Positions 9,265 to 18,646 are shown, numbered from the stretch's first letter. The stretch: DNA of 64,000 nt from Pseudomonadota bacterium (GCA_018242205.1 JAFECJ010000003.1:1-64000); one strand, 5' to 3'. The notes: generated by a model not told the origin, from the sequence alone. Translations and numbers: made by a program.

Positions 9265-10496
9265 ACCTCATCATCGACATTGCCTGGACCCATGTGCAGT
9301 CGCGGCTGCGGCAGACCGGCGTGGCGGTTGCCGGCGTCGCTACCGGTGTCGGCTTTTCCATCATGATGGCGTCGCTGATGCAGGGCTCGCAGGACGATTT
9401 CATCCGCCAGCTCGTCAACGCCATGGCGCACATCACCGTGTCGGACGAACGCCGCGCGCCGCCGCCGCAACCGGCCGAGCGGCTCTTCGACGCGGCCGAA
9501 ATCCACAATCTGACGCCGGAAGCGCGCCGCCGCGGCATCAAGAACCCGCTGGCGACGATGGCGGCGCTCGAACCCTGGCTGCCCGGCGGCATCGCGCCGA
9601 CGGTGCGCGTGCAGGCGATCATCCGCTACGCCAGCCACGACGTCGCGACCAGCATCGTCGCCATCGATCCGCGGCGCGAGGGGCTGGTGTCCGACCTGCC
9701 GAAGCAGATGCGCGGCGCGACCTTGGCGGCGCTGTATCGCGCCACTAACGCCATCATTCTCGGCGACCGGCTGTCGGAGAAGATCGGCGCCCGCATCGGC
9801 GCCAATATCACGCTGCAGACCAGCGAGGGCGCGCGAATGAACGCCCAGGTGGTCGGCTACTTCCACACCGGCGTGCGCCCGGTGGATGAAAGCACCGCCT
9901 ATGTCCTGATCAAGACCGGGCAGATCCTGTCGCAGCAGACCGGGCTGATCAACGAACTGCGCATCCGCCTCAAGGATCCGATGATCTCGCGCGAGATCGC
10001 CACAAGGGTCGAGCGCGAGACCGGCTACAAGTCGGTGTCGTGGCAGGAGGCGCACGAGGATCTGCTGTCGACCTTCATCATCCGCAACATCATCATGTAC
10101 ACGGTGGTCGGCGCCATCCTCTTGGTGGCGAGCTTCGGCACCTACAACATCATCTCGACCATTACCCACGAAAAGGCGCGCGACATCGCCATCATGAAGT
10201 CGCTGGGCCTGAGCGAGTTCACGGTGCGCTCGATCTTCGTGGTCGAGGCTTCGATCATCGGTTTGGCGGGCGCCGGGACCGGCTTCGTGCTCGGCTACCT
10301 GCTGTGCCTCGCGCTCGGCTCGGTCGAGATCAAGAGCCCGTTCCTCGACAGTAACCATCTGCCGCTGGCTTACAGCTACGTCCACTATCTGCTCGCCGGT
10401 TTCGTCGCGCTGGTGTCGTCGGTGACGGCGGGCTACCAGCCGGCGCGCAAGGCGGCGCGGCTGCACCCGGTCGAGATCATCCGGGGGGCGACATGA
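9261..10496 (+). CDS. ABC transporter permease, MacB/LolE-like FtsX family
   Basis: 411 residues with the MacB/LolC topology: one N-terminal membrane segment (about 15-38), a large periplasmic domain (about 40-265), then three C-terminal segments. The FtsX signature lies around 'ARDIAIMKSLGLSEFTVRSI', the coupling region that contacts the ATPase. Overlaps both neighbours by four bases (ATGA on each side), so the three products are made together and very likely form one mechanotransmission-type exporter. Substrate unknown; macrolide, peptide, siderophore or lipoprotein are all possible for this family. Confidence 0.88.
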   Translation: MNLIIDIAWTHVQSRLRQTGVAVAGVATGVGFSIMMASLMQGSQDDFIRQLVNAMAHITVSDERRAPPPQPAERLFDAAEIHNLTPEARRRGIKNPLATMAALEPWLPGGIAPTVRVQAIIRYASHDVATSIVAIDPRREGLVSDLPKQMRGATLAALYRATNAIILGDRLSEKIGARIGANITLQTSEGARMNAQVVGYFHTGVRPVDESTAYVLIKTGQILSQQTGLINELRIRLKDPMISREIATRVERETGYKSVSWQEAHEDLLSTFIIRNIIMYTVVGAILLVASFGTYNIISTITHEKARDIAIMKSLGLSEFTVRSIFVVEASIIGLAGAGTGFVLGYLLCLALGSVEIKSPFLDSNHLPLAYSYVHYLLAGFVALVSSVTAGYQPARKAARLHPVEIIRGAT

Positions 10497-11266
10497 GCGA
10501 GGCCGTCGCGCCCCAGAGTGAGGCACCCCTGATTGGAGCGCCCCTGATTGAAGCGCCGCTGATTGAAGGGCCCCTGATTGAAGCGCACAAAGTTACGCGT
10601 ATCCTGCCCGGCATCGTCCCTACGACCCTGGTGCACGACGTCGATCTCGTCGTCGGTGCCAACGAATTCGTCGCCATCACCGGTCCTTCCGGCTCGGGCA
10701 AATCGTCGCTGCTCTACCTGCTCGGCCTACTCGACATGCCGACCTCCGGCGAGGTGCTGATCGAGGGCAAGGCGACCGCGCATATGACGGAAGAGGAGCG
10801 GGCGCTGGCGCGGCTGACCATGCTCGGATTCGTCTTCCAGTTTCACTTCCTGCTGCCGGAACTGACCGTGCGCGACAATGTCATGCTGCCGATGCGCGCG
10901 CTCGGCCGGCTCAGCCGCAACGAGATGCGCGCGCGCTCTGAGACGCTGCTGTCTTCGCTCGGTCTCGCCGACCATATGGGCAAGCGGCCGGACCAGTTGT
11001 CCGGCGGCCAGCGCCAGCGTGTCGCGGTGGCCCGTGCGCTCGCCAACGAGCCGCCGGTGATCCTGGCCGACGAGCCGACCGGCTCGCTCGATTCCAAGGC
11101 GAGCGAGCAGGTGTTCGAGGTGCTGCAGGATCTGGTGCGCGGCCACGGCAAGACCGTGGTCGCGGTGACGCACGATCTGGCGATGGCCGAACGCATGGAC
11201 CGCCAGATCGAGCTACTCGACGGCCGCGTCGTGTCCGATCACAAACACGCGGCGGCGCGCATCTAA
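10493..11266 (+). CDS. ABC transporter ATPase, LolD/MacB-like
   Basis: 257 residues. Walker A 'GPSGSGKSS' (residues 64-72), signature 'LSGGQRQRVAVARAL', Walker B 'VILADEPTGSLDS' and H-loop 'AVTHDLAMAERMD' are intact, so it should hydrolyse ATP. Residues 11-30 are four tandem five-residue units (APLIG, APLIE, APLIE, GPLIE), encoded by four 15-base direct repeats. Family members normally begin close to the 'KVTRIL' strand, so this tail is extra. It could be trimmed if a later start is used, but the ATGA overlap with the permease favours the ATG at 10493. Its stop overlaps the stop of the convergent glycosyltransferase gene. Confidence 0.9.
   Translation: MSEAVAPQSEAPLIGAPLIEAPLIEGPLIEAHKVTRILPGIVPTTLVHDVDLVVGANEFVAITGPSGSGKSSLLYLLGLLDMPTSGEVLIEGKATAHMTEEERALARLTMLGFVFQFHFLLPELTVRDNVMLPMRALGRLSRNEMRARSETLLSSLGLADHMGKRPDQLSGGQRQRVAVARALANEPPVILADEPTGSLDSKASEQVFEVLQDLVRGHGKTVVAVTHDLAMAERMDRQIELLDGRVVSDHKHAAARI
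10523..10582 (+). repeat. Four 15-bp tandem repeats in the ABC ATPase gene
   Basis: Four consecutive 15-base units of the form 'gcgcccctgattgaa', differing at one to three positions, encode the N-terminal (A/G)PLI(E/G) repeats of the LolD-like ATPase. The length is a multiple of three, so gain or loss of a unit keeps the frame. Confidence 0.95.
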
Positions 11267-12786
11267 CGCATCGCGAAAGACGGCTTCGGCAGCACGATCG
11301 CCCAGCCGACGGCGACGTGGCCTGGGCCGCGCCGGTAAGGCAGTGTGAAGGATGGCTGCACCGCGGCGTCCGGCGCCACCGAGCGATAGGCCGGCGGCAC
11401 CACGGTAAGATCGGCGTCGGTCCAGACGATGACGGCGCCGCGCGAGCGCAGGTCGTTGAGGTTGATCCACGGCGCGCGCTCCGGCTTGCCGTCGATCAGC
11501 ACGCGCGGATGGCTCCTGGCGTAATGCGCGATGTTGCCGCCATCCCACATCGTGCCGATGACGTAAGTGAGCGGCTGGCCGGTGACGGCGCGATAACGCA
11601 GTGAAATTTCGTCCGCCAGCGCGCTGCCGGGAAAGAACACGGCGCGGTAGCGGTGGTCGAAACGCGGCAGGATCTCGTAGTTGGTGACGAAGGCGATCGC
11701 CAACAACACCAGAACGATCGCCCAGGTCAGTACGATCCGCGCCAGGCGGAAGCCGGCGATGGCATGCCGCCCCATGATGACCAGCCACAGGCCGAGAAAC
11801 ATCCACAGCGGATAGCCCCACATGGCGACGGCGCCGCGGCCCGAGACGAAGCCGAGCACCAACACGGCGACGAAAGGCCCGAAGGCGAGCCAGGTGACGA
11901 TGCGGCGGTCGAACGCGTCAGCCGCCATCGCGGTCGGCGGCGCTTCATCGGCGCGGCGGCGCGGGATGAACAGCGGTCCCGCGATCAGCAGCGACGGAAT
12001 GAGGAAGAATAACTGGCTGATGGCGAACTCGAACGGATGCAGCAGGTGATCGTACCAGCCGCGCGACAGCACGGCGCGGTGTTCGGCATAGGCGAAGGGC
12101 AGGAAGTCGTTGCGCACCAGCCAGACCAGATGCGGCGCGGCGATGATCAGCGCGACCGCGGCGGCAATGTAGGGACCGGGAGTCTTGAGCGCCTTGCGCG
12201 CGTCTTCGTCGAACAGGGCAAACGCCACCATCGGCGCCACCAGAACGACGACGAAATATTTCGCCCAGAGCGACATGCCGACGGCGATGCCGAGCAGCAG
12301 CCAGTGCCAAATCCTGCCGCCGCGCAGGCCGCGGTGCAGCGCGTAGCCGGCCAGTGCCCAGAAGGGTAGCTGGATGACGTCATGGTTGAATTTGGCGGCG
12401 GTGTAATTGAGGTAGTGCAGGCCATCGACGATCAGAACGGCCACCAGCGCTCCGAGCGGTCCGACCAGCGGCCGGGCGGCGACGTAAACGATGGCCAACG
12501 CCGCGACAACAGCGATCTGCGCCAGGAGGTAATAGGCGTAATCGTGCCCGGCGATGCGCCAGGCGATTTCCACCAGCCACCATGGTAGCGGCGGCAACTT
12601 GTCGTAGCCGAGTTGCCACTCGCGGCCATAGGTCAGCGCCTCGATGAGGTCGAGCGGCAGGTTCGGGTACAGCAAATCCGGCAGGATGGTCCACACGACG
12701 GCGTGGACGCCCAGGATAATGGCGAGCGCCCGCCCCGGGGCATCCGCGATTGCGGCGAGAATGGCAGTAGAACGGGAAGCCTGCAT
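11263..12786 (-). CDS. Glycosyltransferase family 39 membrane protein (ArnT/PMT-like)
   Basis: 507 residues with about ten to twelve hydrophobic segments and a soluble C-terminal part from about residue 390. The first periplasmic loop has acidic residues D46 and E49 in 'LPLDLIEALTYGREW', where GT39/PMT_2 enzymes carry their catalytic acidic residue, followed by 'YDKLPPLPWWL'. These enzymes transfer a sugar from a polyprenyl-phosphate donor to lipid A or another periplasmic acceptor. Acceptor and sugar are not predictable. It is a single minus-strand gene meeting the ABC operon tail to tail with a 4-base overlap. Confidence 0.85.
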   Translation of the reverse strand: MQASRSTAILAAIADAPGRALAIILGVHAVVWTILPDLLYPNLPLDLIEALTYGREWQLGYDKLPPLPWWLVEIAWRIAGHDYAYYLLAQIAVVAALAIVYVAARPLVGPLGALVAVLIVDGLHYLNYTAAKFNHDVIQLPFWALAGYALHRGLRGGRIWHWLLLGIAVGMSLWAKYFVVVLVAPMVAFALFDEDARKALKTPGPYIAAAVALIIAAPHLVWLVRNDFLPFAYAEHRAVLSRGWYDHLLHPFEFAISQLFFLIPSLLIAGPLFIPRRRADEAPPTAMAADAFDRRIVTWLAFGPFVAVLVLGFVSGRGAVAMWGYPLWMFLGLWLVIMGRHAIAGFRLARIVLTWAIVLVLLAIAFVTNYEILPRFDHRYRAVFFPGSALADEISLRYRAVTGQPLTYVIGTMWDGGNIAHYARSHPRVLIDGKPERAPWINLNDLRSRGAVIVWTDADLTVVPPAYRSVAPDAAVQPSFTLPYRRGPGHVAVGWAIVLPKPSFAMR

Positions 12787-13024
12787 CGGATCGGAGTTCC
12801 GGTTGGGTCGGCCCTTGGCTCGGGCTTAGCCGCTTAGCGGGCGCGCGCCAAATGTGCTGGGGAAGGGTGGCGAAACGGCGTTACCATAACAGGAATTCCC
12901 GGTTGCGCCGGCGCGCCGCCTCATGGACATTGGGGCGGGCGGACGCGAATCACCCGCGCCGTCCAGAAACGACCCAAGCCCTCGTCCACGCCCTTGGCCG
13001 AGGCTCCGCGGGACCCTAATTCGA

Positions 13025-14398
13025 ATGCTTCGTCTCAGCGCCATCTTCATCGCGGTTTGCATGGTGCTCATCGCGGGCTCGATCGGTGCCGTCCTGTATT
13101 TCGGCGCCGGGCTGGACGTGCGCACCGCGGCGATCATCGCGCTGGGCGCGCTCATCGTCATGGCGCTCTACAATTCGGTGAGCAACCGCCTGCGCGACCG
13201 CGGCATGCTCGGCGATCAGATCGCCGACCTGTCGCGCGGCACCGCCGACCTGTCGCGCCAGATGGCCGAGATGTCGCGCCGGCTGGCTGCGGTCGAAAGC
13301 CGCGTCGAGCAGACCGTCAATCGCGCGCGCGGCGCTGTCGATCCGATCGCCGCCGAGATCGGCGAACTCGGCGGGTTGGTGCGCCAGCTGGCCGAGACCG
13401 TCGCCGCCCACGAAACCATGCTCGGTACGCCGAACGGCGCACCGCAGCCGACGGCGCAGCAAGCCGCGCCGGTCGGCGCGGCCGTGATGCCGGTGGAGGA
13501 AGCGCCGCTGGCGCTCAAGGAAACCGACGCGGTGAGCGGACCGCGCCGCTTCCAGAGCCTGTCGCGCGAAGAGATCAGCGAGATGGTGGCCAAGGCCGCC
13601 GACGCCAATCGCATCGACCTTTATCTCCAACCGATCGTCACTCTGCCGCAGCGCAAGGTGCGCTTCTACGAAGCGTTGTCGCGGTTGCGCACCGAGGACG
13701 GCGAGATCATCCCGGCCGTCGATTTCGTCGGGGTCGCAGAAAGCGCCGGCCTGATGCCGAAGATCGACAACATGCTGGTATTCCGCTGCGTGCAGGTGGT
13801 ACGCCGGCTGCAGCTCAAGAGCCGCGACGTCGGCCTGTTCTGCAACATCAACGGCACGACGCTGACCGACGGTGTCTACTTCAAGCAGTTCGTCGACTTC
13901 ATGCGCGCCAATCGCGCGCTGGCCGGCTCGCTGATGTTCGAATTCACCCAGGCCGCCTATCGCTCGTTCGGCCCGATCGAGCATGAGAGCCTCGCCGCGC
14001 TGGCCGATTGCGGCTTCCGCTTCGCCATGGACCACGTCACCGACCTGCGCTTCGAGCCGAAGGAACTGGCCGACCGCTCGTTCCGCTTCGTTAAGGTGCC
14101 AGCCAACTTGCTGCTCAATCGTGCCGCGACCGCGCAGAGCGACATCCAGGCCGAAGATCTCGCCGACCTTCTGGCGCGCAACGGCATCGACCTCATCGGC
14201 GAGCGCATCGAAAACGAAAGCACCGTGGTCGACTTGCTCGATTACGACGTGCGCTTCGGCCAGGGGTTCCTGTTCTCGGCGCCGCGCCCGGTGCGCGCCG
14301 AGGCCCTGCAGGGCGCGGCCTCGCCGCCGCCGGCGCCGGAAAACCCCGCGGCCACCAAGACGCTGAGCGAGTATCTTGCCAGCGTGAATTCAATCTGA
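13025..14398 (+). CDS. Membrane-anchored EAL-domain protein, probably degenerate
   Basis: 457 residues from the ATG at 13025. Two N-terminal membrane segments ('LSAIFIAVCMVLIAGSIGAV' and 'AAIIALGALIVMALY') are followed by a coiled-coil-like stretch (about 60-130) and a C-terminal EAL domain (about 195-425). EAL-site residues: E of 'YEALSRLR', N of 'CNINGTT', E of 'FEFTQ', the first Asp of 'AMDHVTDL', K of 'FVKVP', E of 'GERIE' and Q of 'GQGFLF' are present. The second Asp of the usual DDFG is His here. c-di-GMP hydrolysis is therefore doubtful; a binding or scaffold role is possible. The frame is open to 12923, but that extension is Pro/Arg-rich with no conserved look. TIGR01459 HAD follows 13 bases downstream. 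Confidence 0.82.
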   Translation: MLRLSAIFIAVCMVLIAGSIGAVLYFGAGLDVRTAAIIALGALIVMALYNSVSNRLRDRGMLGDQIADLSRGTADLSRQMAEMSRRLAAVESRVEQTVNRARGAVDPIAAEIGELGGLVRQLAETVAAHETMLGTPNGAPQPTAQQAAPVGAAVMPVEEAPLALKETDAVSGPRRFQSLSREEISEMVAKAADANRIDLYLQPIVTLPQRKVRFYEALSRLRTEDGEIIPAVDFVGVAESAGLMPKIDNMLVFRCVQVVRRLQLKSRDVGLFCNINGTTLTDGVYFKQFVDFMRANRALAGSLMFEFTQAAYRSFGPIEHESLAALADCGFRFAMDHVTDLRFEPKELADRSFRFVKVPANLLLNRAATAQSDIQAEDLADLLARNGIDLIGERIENESTVVDLLDYDVRFGQGFLFSAPRPVRAEALQGAASPPPAPENPAATKTLSEYLASVNSI

Positions 14399-14411
14399 CC
14401 GGTCAACGCCT

Positions 14412-15269
14412 TTGCCACAGCTCCATCCGCATTTCTCGGCGCTTGCGTCCGACTACGACGTGTTCCTGTCCGACGTCTGGGGCGTCGTGCATAACGGCGA
14501 GGTGTCGTTCCTCGACGCCTGCGACGCGCTGATGCGCGCGCGTGCGACCGGCAAGGTCGTGATCCTCATCACCAACGCGCCGCGGCCGGGCGAAGCGGTG
14601 ATCCGCCAGATCGACCGCCTGCATGTGCCGCGCGAGGCCTATGACGGTATCGTCTCCTCGGGCGACGTGACCCGCGACGTCATCGCGCACCGCAAGGGCC
14701 AAAGCATCTGCCACATCGGTCCCGAACGCGATCATTCGATCTTCAAGGATCTGCTCGTCGAATTCGCGCCGCTCGAGAGCGCCGACTACATCGTATGCTC
14801 CGGTCTCTATGAGGACGAGGTCGAGAAGCCGGAAGACTATCGCGCGCGACTCGAGATCGCGCTGAAGCGCAAGCTGTTCATGGTTTGCGGCAATCCCGAT
14901 CTCGTGGTCGAGCGCGGCTCGCGCCTCATCTATTGCGCCGGCGCGATCGCCGATCTCTATGCGACGATGGGCGGCGAAGTTCTCTACGCCGGCAAGCCGT
15001 ATCGCCCGATCTACGATATGGCGCTGCAGAAAGCCGAAACCGCGCTCGGCCGCAAGGTCGACATGAAGCGCGTGATGGCGATCGGCGACTCGGTGCGCAC
15101 CGATCTGAAAGGCGCGCGCGCCTTCGGCATCGACATGCTGTTCATCGCCGCCGGCATTCACGCCGAGGAATTCGGCGGCCGCGACACGCCGCAGAGCGAC
15201 GCCATGAAGACCGTGTTCGCCGCCGCCGGCGAGACGCCGACCGCCGTGATGAAACGCCTCACCTGGTGA
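14412..15269 (+). CDS. TIGR01459 family HAD-type hydrolase
   Basis: 285 residues of the HAD superfamily IIA type (NagD-like). The nucleophile motif is 'LSDVWGVVHNG' with Asp21, motif II is 'ILITNAPRPG', the cap domain lies between, and motif IV is 'AIGDSVRTDLKGA'. The second Asp of the usual DxD is replaced by Trp, as is typical for this subfamily ('DVWGV'). The start codon is TTG at 14412, 13 bases after the EAL gene stop, so the two are likely co-transcribed. The gene's stop directly abuts that of garD on the other strand (TGATCA). The substrate is unknown, probably a small phosphorylated metabolite. Confidence 0.85.
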   Translation: MPQLHPHFSALASDYDVFLSDVWGVVHNGEVSFLDACDALMRARATGKVVILITNAPRPGEAVIRQIDRLHVPREAYDGIVSSGDVTRDVIAHRKGQSICHIGPERDHSIFKDLLVEFAPLESADYIVCSGLYEDEVEKPEDYRARLEIALKRKLFMVCGNPDLVVERGSRLIYCAGAIADLYATMGGEVLYAGKPYRPIYDMALQKAETALGRKVDMKRVMAIGDSVRTDLKGARAFGIDMLFIAAGIHAEEFGGRDTPQSDAMKTVFAAAGETPTAVMKRLTW

Positions 15270-16823
15270 TCAGGTGATGGGGGCGGGGTTGAACAGCGCC
15301 AGCTGATTGTACAAGCCCCATTTGTCGGTGCAGGTCTTGGTCTTGCCGCTGGCGACATCGAGAATAAGCCGGAAGATTTCCCAGCCGACATCCTCGATGG
15401 TGGCTTCGCCGGTGGCGATGGTGCCGGCATTGACGTCGATCAGGTCCGACCAGCGCTCGGCCAGTTCGTTGCGCGTCGCCACCTTGATCACCGGCACCGA
15501 GGACAGGCCGTAGGGGGTGCCGCGTCCGGTGGTGAAGATGTGCACGTTCATGCCCGACGCCAGTTGCAGCGTGCCGCAGACGAAGTCGGAGGCGGGGGTG
15601 GCGGCAAAGATCAGTCCCTTCTCCTTGACGCGTTCCCCCGGCGCCAGCACGCCGGAAATGGCGCTGGAACCGGATTTCGCCGACGAGCCGAGCGCTTTTT
15701 CGACGATATTGGCGAGGCCGCCCTTCTTGTTGCCGGGGGTGGTGTTGGCCGAGCGATCGACGCCACCTTTGTCGAGATAATCGTCGTACCACCGCATTTC
15801 GCGAATGAGGTCGCGGGCGACCTGTTCGTTGGCGGCGCGGGGCGTGAGTAGATGAATGGCGTCGCGGACTTCGGTCACTTCGGAGAACATCACGGTGGCG
15901 CCGGCGCGTACCAGGAGATCGGCGGCGAAGCCGAGCGCTGGGTTGGCGGTGACGCCGGAAAAGGCGTCGCTGCCACCACATTGCATGCCGACGACGAGAT
16001 CGGAGGCGGGGCAGGTCTCGCGCTGGCGCGCGTTGAGCACTTTGAGCCGTTCGTCGGCCATACGCATGATCAGTTCGATCATGGCGCCGAACGAGGTCAG
16101 GCTCTCGTCCTGCAGCCGCATGATCTCGTGATCGGCGGTCTTGCCCTCCGGCAGCAGCCGGTCGGGTGACAGTTTCTCGCAGCCGAGGCCGACGACCATG
16201 ACTTCGCCGCCGTAATTCGGGTGGCGGGCGAGGTTCTGCAGCGTGCGGATCGGGATCTCGGACTTCGGCGCGTTGATGGCGACGCCGCAGCCATAGACAT
16301 GGGTCACCGCGACGACGTCGTCGACATTCGGATATTTCGGCAGCAGTTCGTCCTTGATGCGCTTGAGCGCAATCTCCAGCGTGCCGGCGACGCACTGCAC
16401 GCTGGTCGAGATGGCGAGGATGTTCTTGGTGCCGACGGTGCCGTCGGCGTTGCGGTAGCCTTCGAAGGTGAAGCCCTCGAGCGGCGGCAGCGCGGGCGGG
16501 GTGCGGGTGGCGAGTTCGAGGCCGTCGAGCGACGGCGGCGTCGGCATGCGGATGCGCGATTCCTCGACCCAGCAGCCGGCGGCGATGTCGTCGACGGCGT
16601 AGCCGATCACCTCGCCGTAGCGGACGATCGGCTGGTCCTTCGCGATATCGGTGAGCGCCACCTTGTGGCCCTGCGGCACGTAATCCCTGAGCGTCAGCCC
16701 GTCGGGAAAGCGCGCGCCGGCCGGCATGCCGAAAGCATTGGCGACGATGGCGACATTGTCGGCATCGTTGAGCTTGATGTAGCGCGGGGCCTCGGCGGGT
16801 GGCTTCACCGGTATGGTCATCAT
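15270..16823 (-). CDS. garD: Galactarate dehydratase (UxaA/GarD family)
   Basis: 517 residues, close to E. coli GarD (523). A short N-terminal SAF domain (about 15-95) precedes the GarD/UxaA catalytic body. The C-terminus is strikingly GarD-like: '[19 protein letters not shown]', '[20 protein letters not shown]', '[20 protein letters not shown]', 'FNPAP'. The metal-ligand regions '[10 protein letters not shown]' and '[12 protein letters not shown]' are intact. It dehydrates galactarate to 5-keto-4-deoxyglucarate, or altronate if it is the UxaA-type paralogue. It stands alone, with no aldolase, reductase or transporter beside it, so the pathway context is missing in this window. Confidence 0.85.
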   Translation of the reverse strand: MMTIPVKPPAEAPRYIKLNDADNVAIVANAFGMPAGARFPDGLTLRDYVPQGHKVALTDIAKDQPIVRYGEVIGYAVDDIAAGCWVEESRIRMPTPPSLDGLELATRTPPALPPLEGFTFEGYRNADGTVGTKNILAISTSVQCVAGTLEIALKRIKDELLPKYPNVDDVVAVTHVYGCGVAINAPKSEIPIRTLQNLARHPNYGGEVMVVGLGCEKLSPDRLLPEGKTADHEIMRLQDESLTSFGAMIELIMRMADERLKVLNARQRETCPASDLVVGMQCGGSDAFSGVTANPALGFAADLLVRAGATVMFSEVTEVRDAIHLLTPRAANEQVARDLIREMRWYDDYLDKGGVDRSANTTPGNKKGGLANIVEKALGSSAKSGSSAISGVLAPGERVKEKGLIFAATPASDFVCGTLQLASGMNVHIFTTGRGTPYGLSSVPVIKVATRNELAERWSDLIDVNAGTIATGEATIEDVGWEIFRLILDVASGKTKTCTDKWGLYNQLALFNPAPIT

Positions 16824-16915
16824 ACGTCTCCGGACAAGACGCCTAATATAGCGCGCGCGCCGGGACAGGGAAGACCGAGCGAAAAGACCATCGTCCCCGC
16901 GCCAATGCCCGACCG

Positions 16916-17006
16916 GCCTCGTCCTGAGGAGCGGCGCGTCTCGAAGGACGAGGCCGCCACGTGGCTCGAGACGCGCGTCCTGATGGAAGCGCTCCTCACC
17001 ATGAGG
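16916..17006. repeat. Mosaic palindromic intergenic repeat, type A copy 2
   Basis: Same modules as 6637-6763: 'cctcgtcctgaggagc', 'gcgtctcgaaggacgagg', 'gctcgagacgc' and 'gctcctcaccatgagg'. Sits between the upstream side of garD and the 3' end of the cheY-like gene, so it could act in termination or RNA stability, but that is inference. Confidence 0.8.
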
Positions 17007-17039
17007 GGGAGTGCGCGTCGTGCGAAGTTGGAGGCGGGC

Positions 17040-17444
17040 TTACGCCGCCGGGGCGTCGGCGGTGGCGTCGAACACCGCGTCGATCTTGGCCTTCAGCGTC
17101 TGGGCGTTGAACGGCTTGACGATATAGTTGGAAACGCCGGCCTTCTTGGCGGCGACGACGTTCTCGGTCTTGGATTCGGCGGTGATCATGATGAAGGGCG
17201 TCGCCGACAGGTCCTCGTCGCTGCGCACCTGCCGGAGCAGGTCGTAGCCGGTCATCGGCTCCATGTTCCAGTCGGAAATGACGAGGCCGTATTTGCGCTC
17301 GCGCATCTTGGCCAGCGCCGACGTGCCGTCATTGGCCTCGTCGATTTCGACGAAGCCGAGCTGCTTCAATAGATTGCGGATAATGCGGACCATCGTGGAA
17401 TAATCGTCCACAACGAGCACCGGCATCGCATAATCGACAGCCAT
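17040..17444 (-). CDS. Single-domain response regulator (CheY-like)
   Basis: 134-residue receiver domain without an output domain. The phosphorylation machinery is complete: acidic pair D13/D14, phospho-acceptor D58 in 'ISDWNMEPMTG', T88 in 'MITAES' and K110 in 'YIVKPF'. 'NYIVKPFNAQTLKAKI' is typical of CheY. There is no histidine kinase or chemotaxis gene nearby, so it is an orphan in this window. It could serve flagellar motors or another phosphorelay. The gene is transcribed divergently from ribF, with 224 bases between the starts. Confidence 0.9.
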   Translation of the reverse strand: MAVDYAMPVLVVDDYSTMVRIIRNLLKQLGFVEIDEANDGTSALAKMRERKYGLVISDWNMEPMTGYDLLRQVRSDEDLSATPFIMITAESKTENVVAAKKAGVSNYIVKPFNAQTLKAKIDAVFDATADAPAA

Positions 17445-17668
17445 GACTCAAATCCACGCCCCGCCTGGGAGCGTCCCCGTATCAATCGTTCGTACTCTAA
17501 CGGTCCGCTTTTGAATATCCGGTTAACTTGAAGGTTTGGTAACGGACTAATAACTCTTAACGCTGTCCATACCCGGATGTGGTCGTTGCCAGAAGCGGCG
17601 ATGAGCGCGTAAGACCGGGCAACCCGCTGTAACAACGGCCCGAATCGGCTTGAGAATTTGACCCGACA

Positions 17669-18646
17669 ATGAGCGAAGTTTCGTCCGACCGGCCCTTTAC
17701 CGTCGTGACCGATGGCGAGCCGGGCGCGCTTTATGGCGCGGTGGTCGCCATCGGCAATTTCGACGGCGTGCATCGCGGCCACCGCCAGGTCATCGGCGCC
17801 GCGCTGGAGCGCGCCGCCCAGCTCGGCCGCAGGGCCGCGGCACTGACCTTCTCGCCGCATCCGCGCAAGTTCTTCCGCCCCGAGACGCCGCTGTTCTCGC
17901 TTTCGAGCGAGCGCAACAAGCTGCGGCTCCTGGCCGGCACCGGCCTCGACGGCGCCATCGTCTTCCAGTTCGACGCCGCCTTCGCCGCGACGACGGCCGA
18001 GGACTTCGTGCGCCGCATTCTGGTCGAGAAGTTCGGCATCGGCGGCGTGGCGATCGGCTACGATTTCCATTTCGGCAAGGGCCGCGCCGGGTCGCCGAAT
18101 TTCCTGTCGTTCGAGGGCACGCGGCTCGGCTTTCCGGTCGATGTCGTGCCGCCCTTGGAGGACGAAGGCAGGCCGGTATCGTCCGGCTCGATTCGCGAGA
18201 CACTCGCCCAGGGCAAGGTGGTCGAAGCCGCCGAACTCTTGGGCGCGCCGTGGTTCATCACCGGCGAAGTCATCCACGGCGAAAAGCGCGGCCGTGAACT
18301 CGGCTTTCCCACCGCCAATATCAGGCTCGACCCGTCCTGCGCGCTCAAGCACGGCATCTATGCGGTGCGCGCCGATATCGACGGCCAGCGCGTCGATGGC
18401 GTCGCTTCGTTCGGCACGCGGCCGATGTTCGACGACGGCGCGCCGCTGCTCGAAATCTTCCTGCTCGATTACGACGGCGATCTCTATGGCAAAACGCTCG
18501 ACGTCGCCTTCATCGGCTGGATCCGCCACGAGCAGAAATTCCCGTCGATCGAGGCCTTGAAGAAGCACATGATGGCCGACGTCGCCCAGGCGCGCGCGGC
18601 GCTCAAACGTTCCGGCAACGCGTTTCCGCGGTTGGGGCAGGTTTAG
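17669..18646 (+). CDS. ribF: Bifunctional riboflavin kinase / FAD synthetase RibF
   Basis: 325 residues. The N-terminal FAD synthetase domain carries the nucleotidyltransferase motif 'AIGNFDGVHRGHRQVI' and 'SFSPHP'-type 'LTFSPHPRKFF', 'GYDFHFGKGRAG' and 'VSSGSIRETLAQG'. The C-terminal riboflavin kinase domain has 'GRELGFPTANIRLD' and 'KHGIYAVRA'. It makes FMN and then FAD from riboflavin in the cytoplasm. The gene is followed by a 509-base gap to ileS; in many alphaproteobacteria ribF, ileS and lspA lie together in this order. Confidence 0.95.
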   Translation: MSEVSSDRPFTVVTDGEPGALYGAVVAIGNFDGVHRGHRQVIGAALERAAQLGRRAAALTFSPHPRKFFRPETPLFSLSSERNKLRLLAGTGLDGAIVFQFDAAFAATTAEDFVRRILVEKFGIGGVAIGYDFHFGKGRAGSPNFLSFEGTRLGFPVDVVPPLEDEGRPVSSGSIRETLAQGKVVEAAELLGAPWFITGEVIHGEKRGRELGFPTANIRLDPSCALKHGIYAVRADIDGQRVDGVASFGTRPMFDDGAPLLEIFLLDYDGDLYGKTLDVAFIGWIRHEQKFPSIEALKKHMMADVAQARAALKRSGNAFPRLGQV

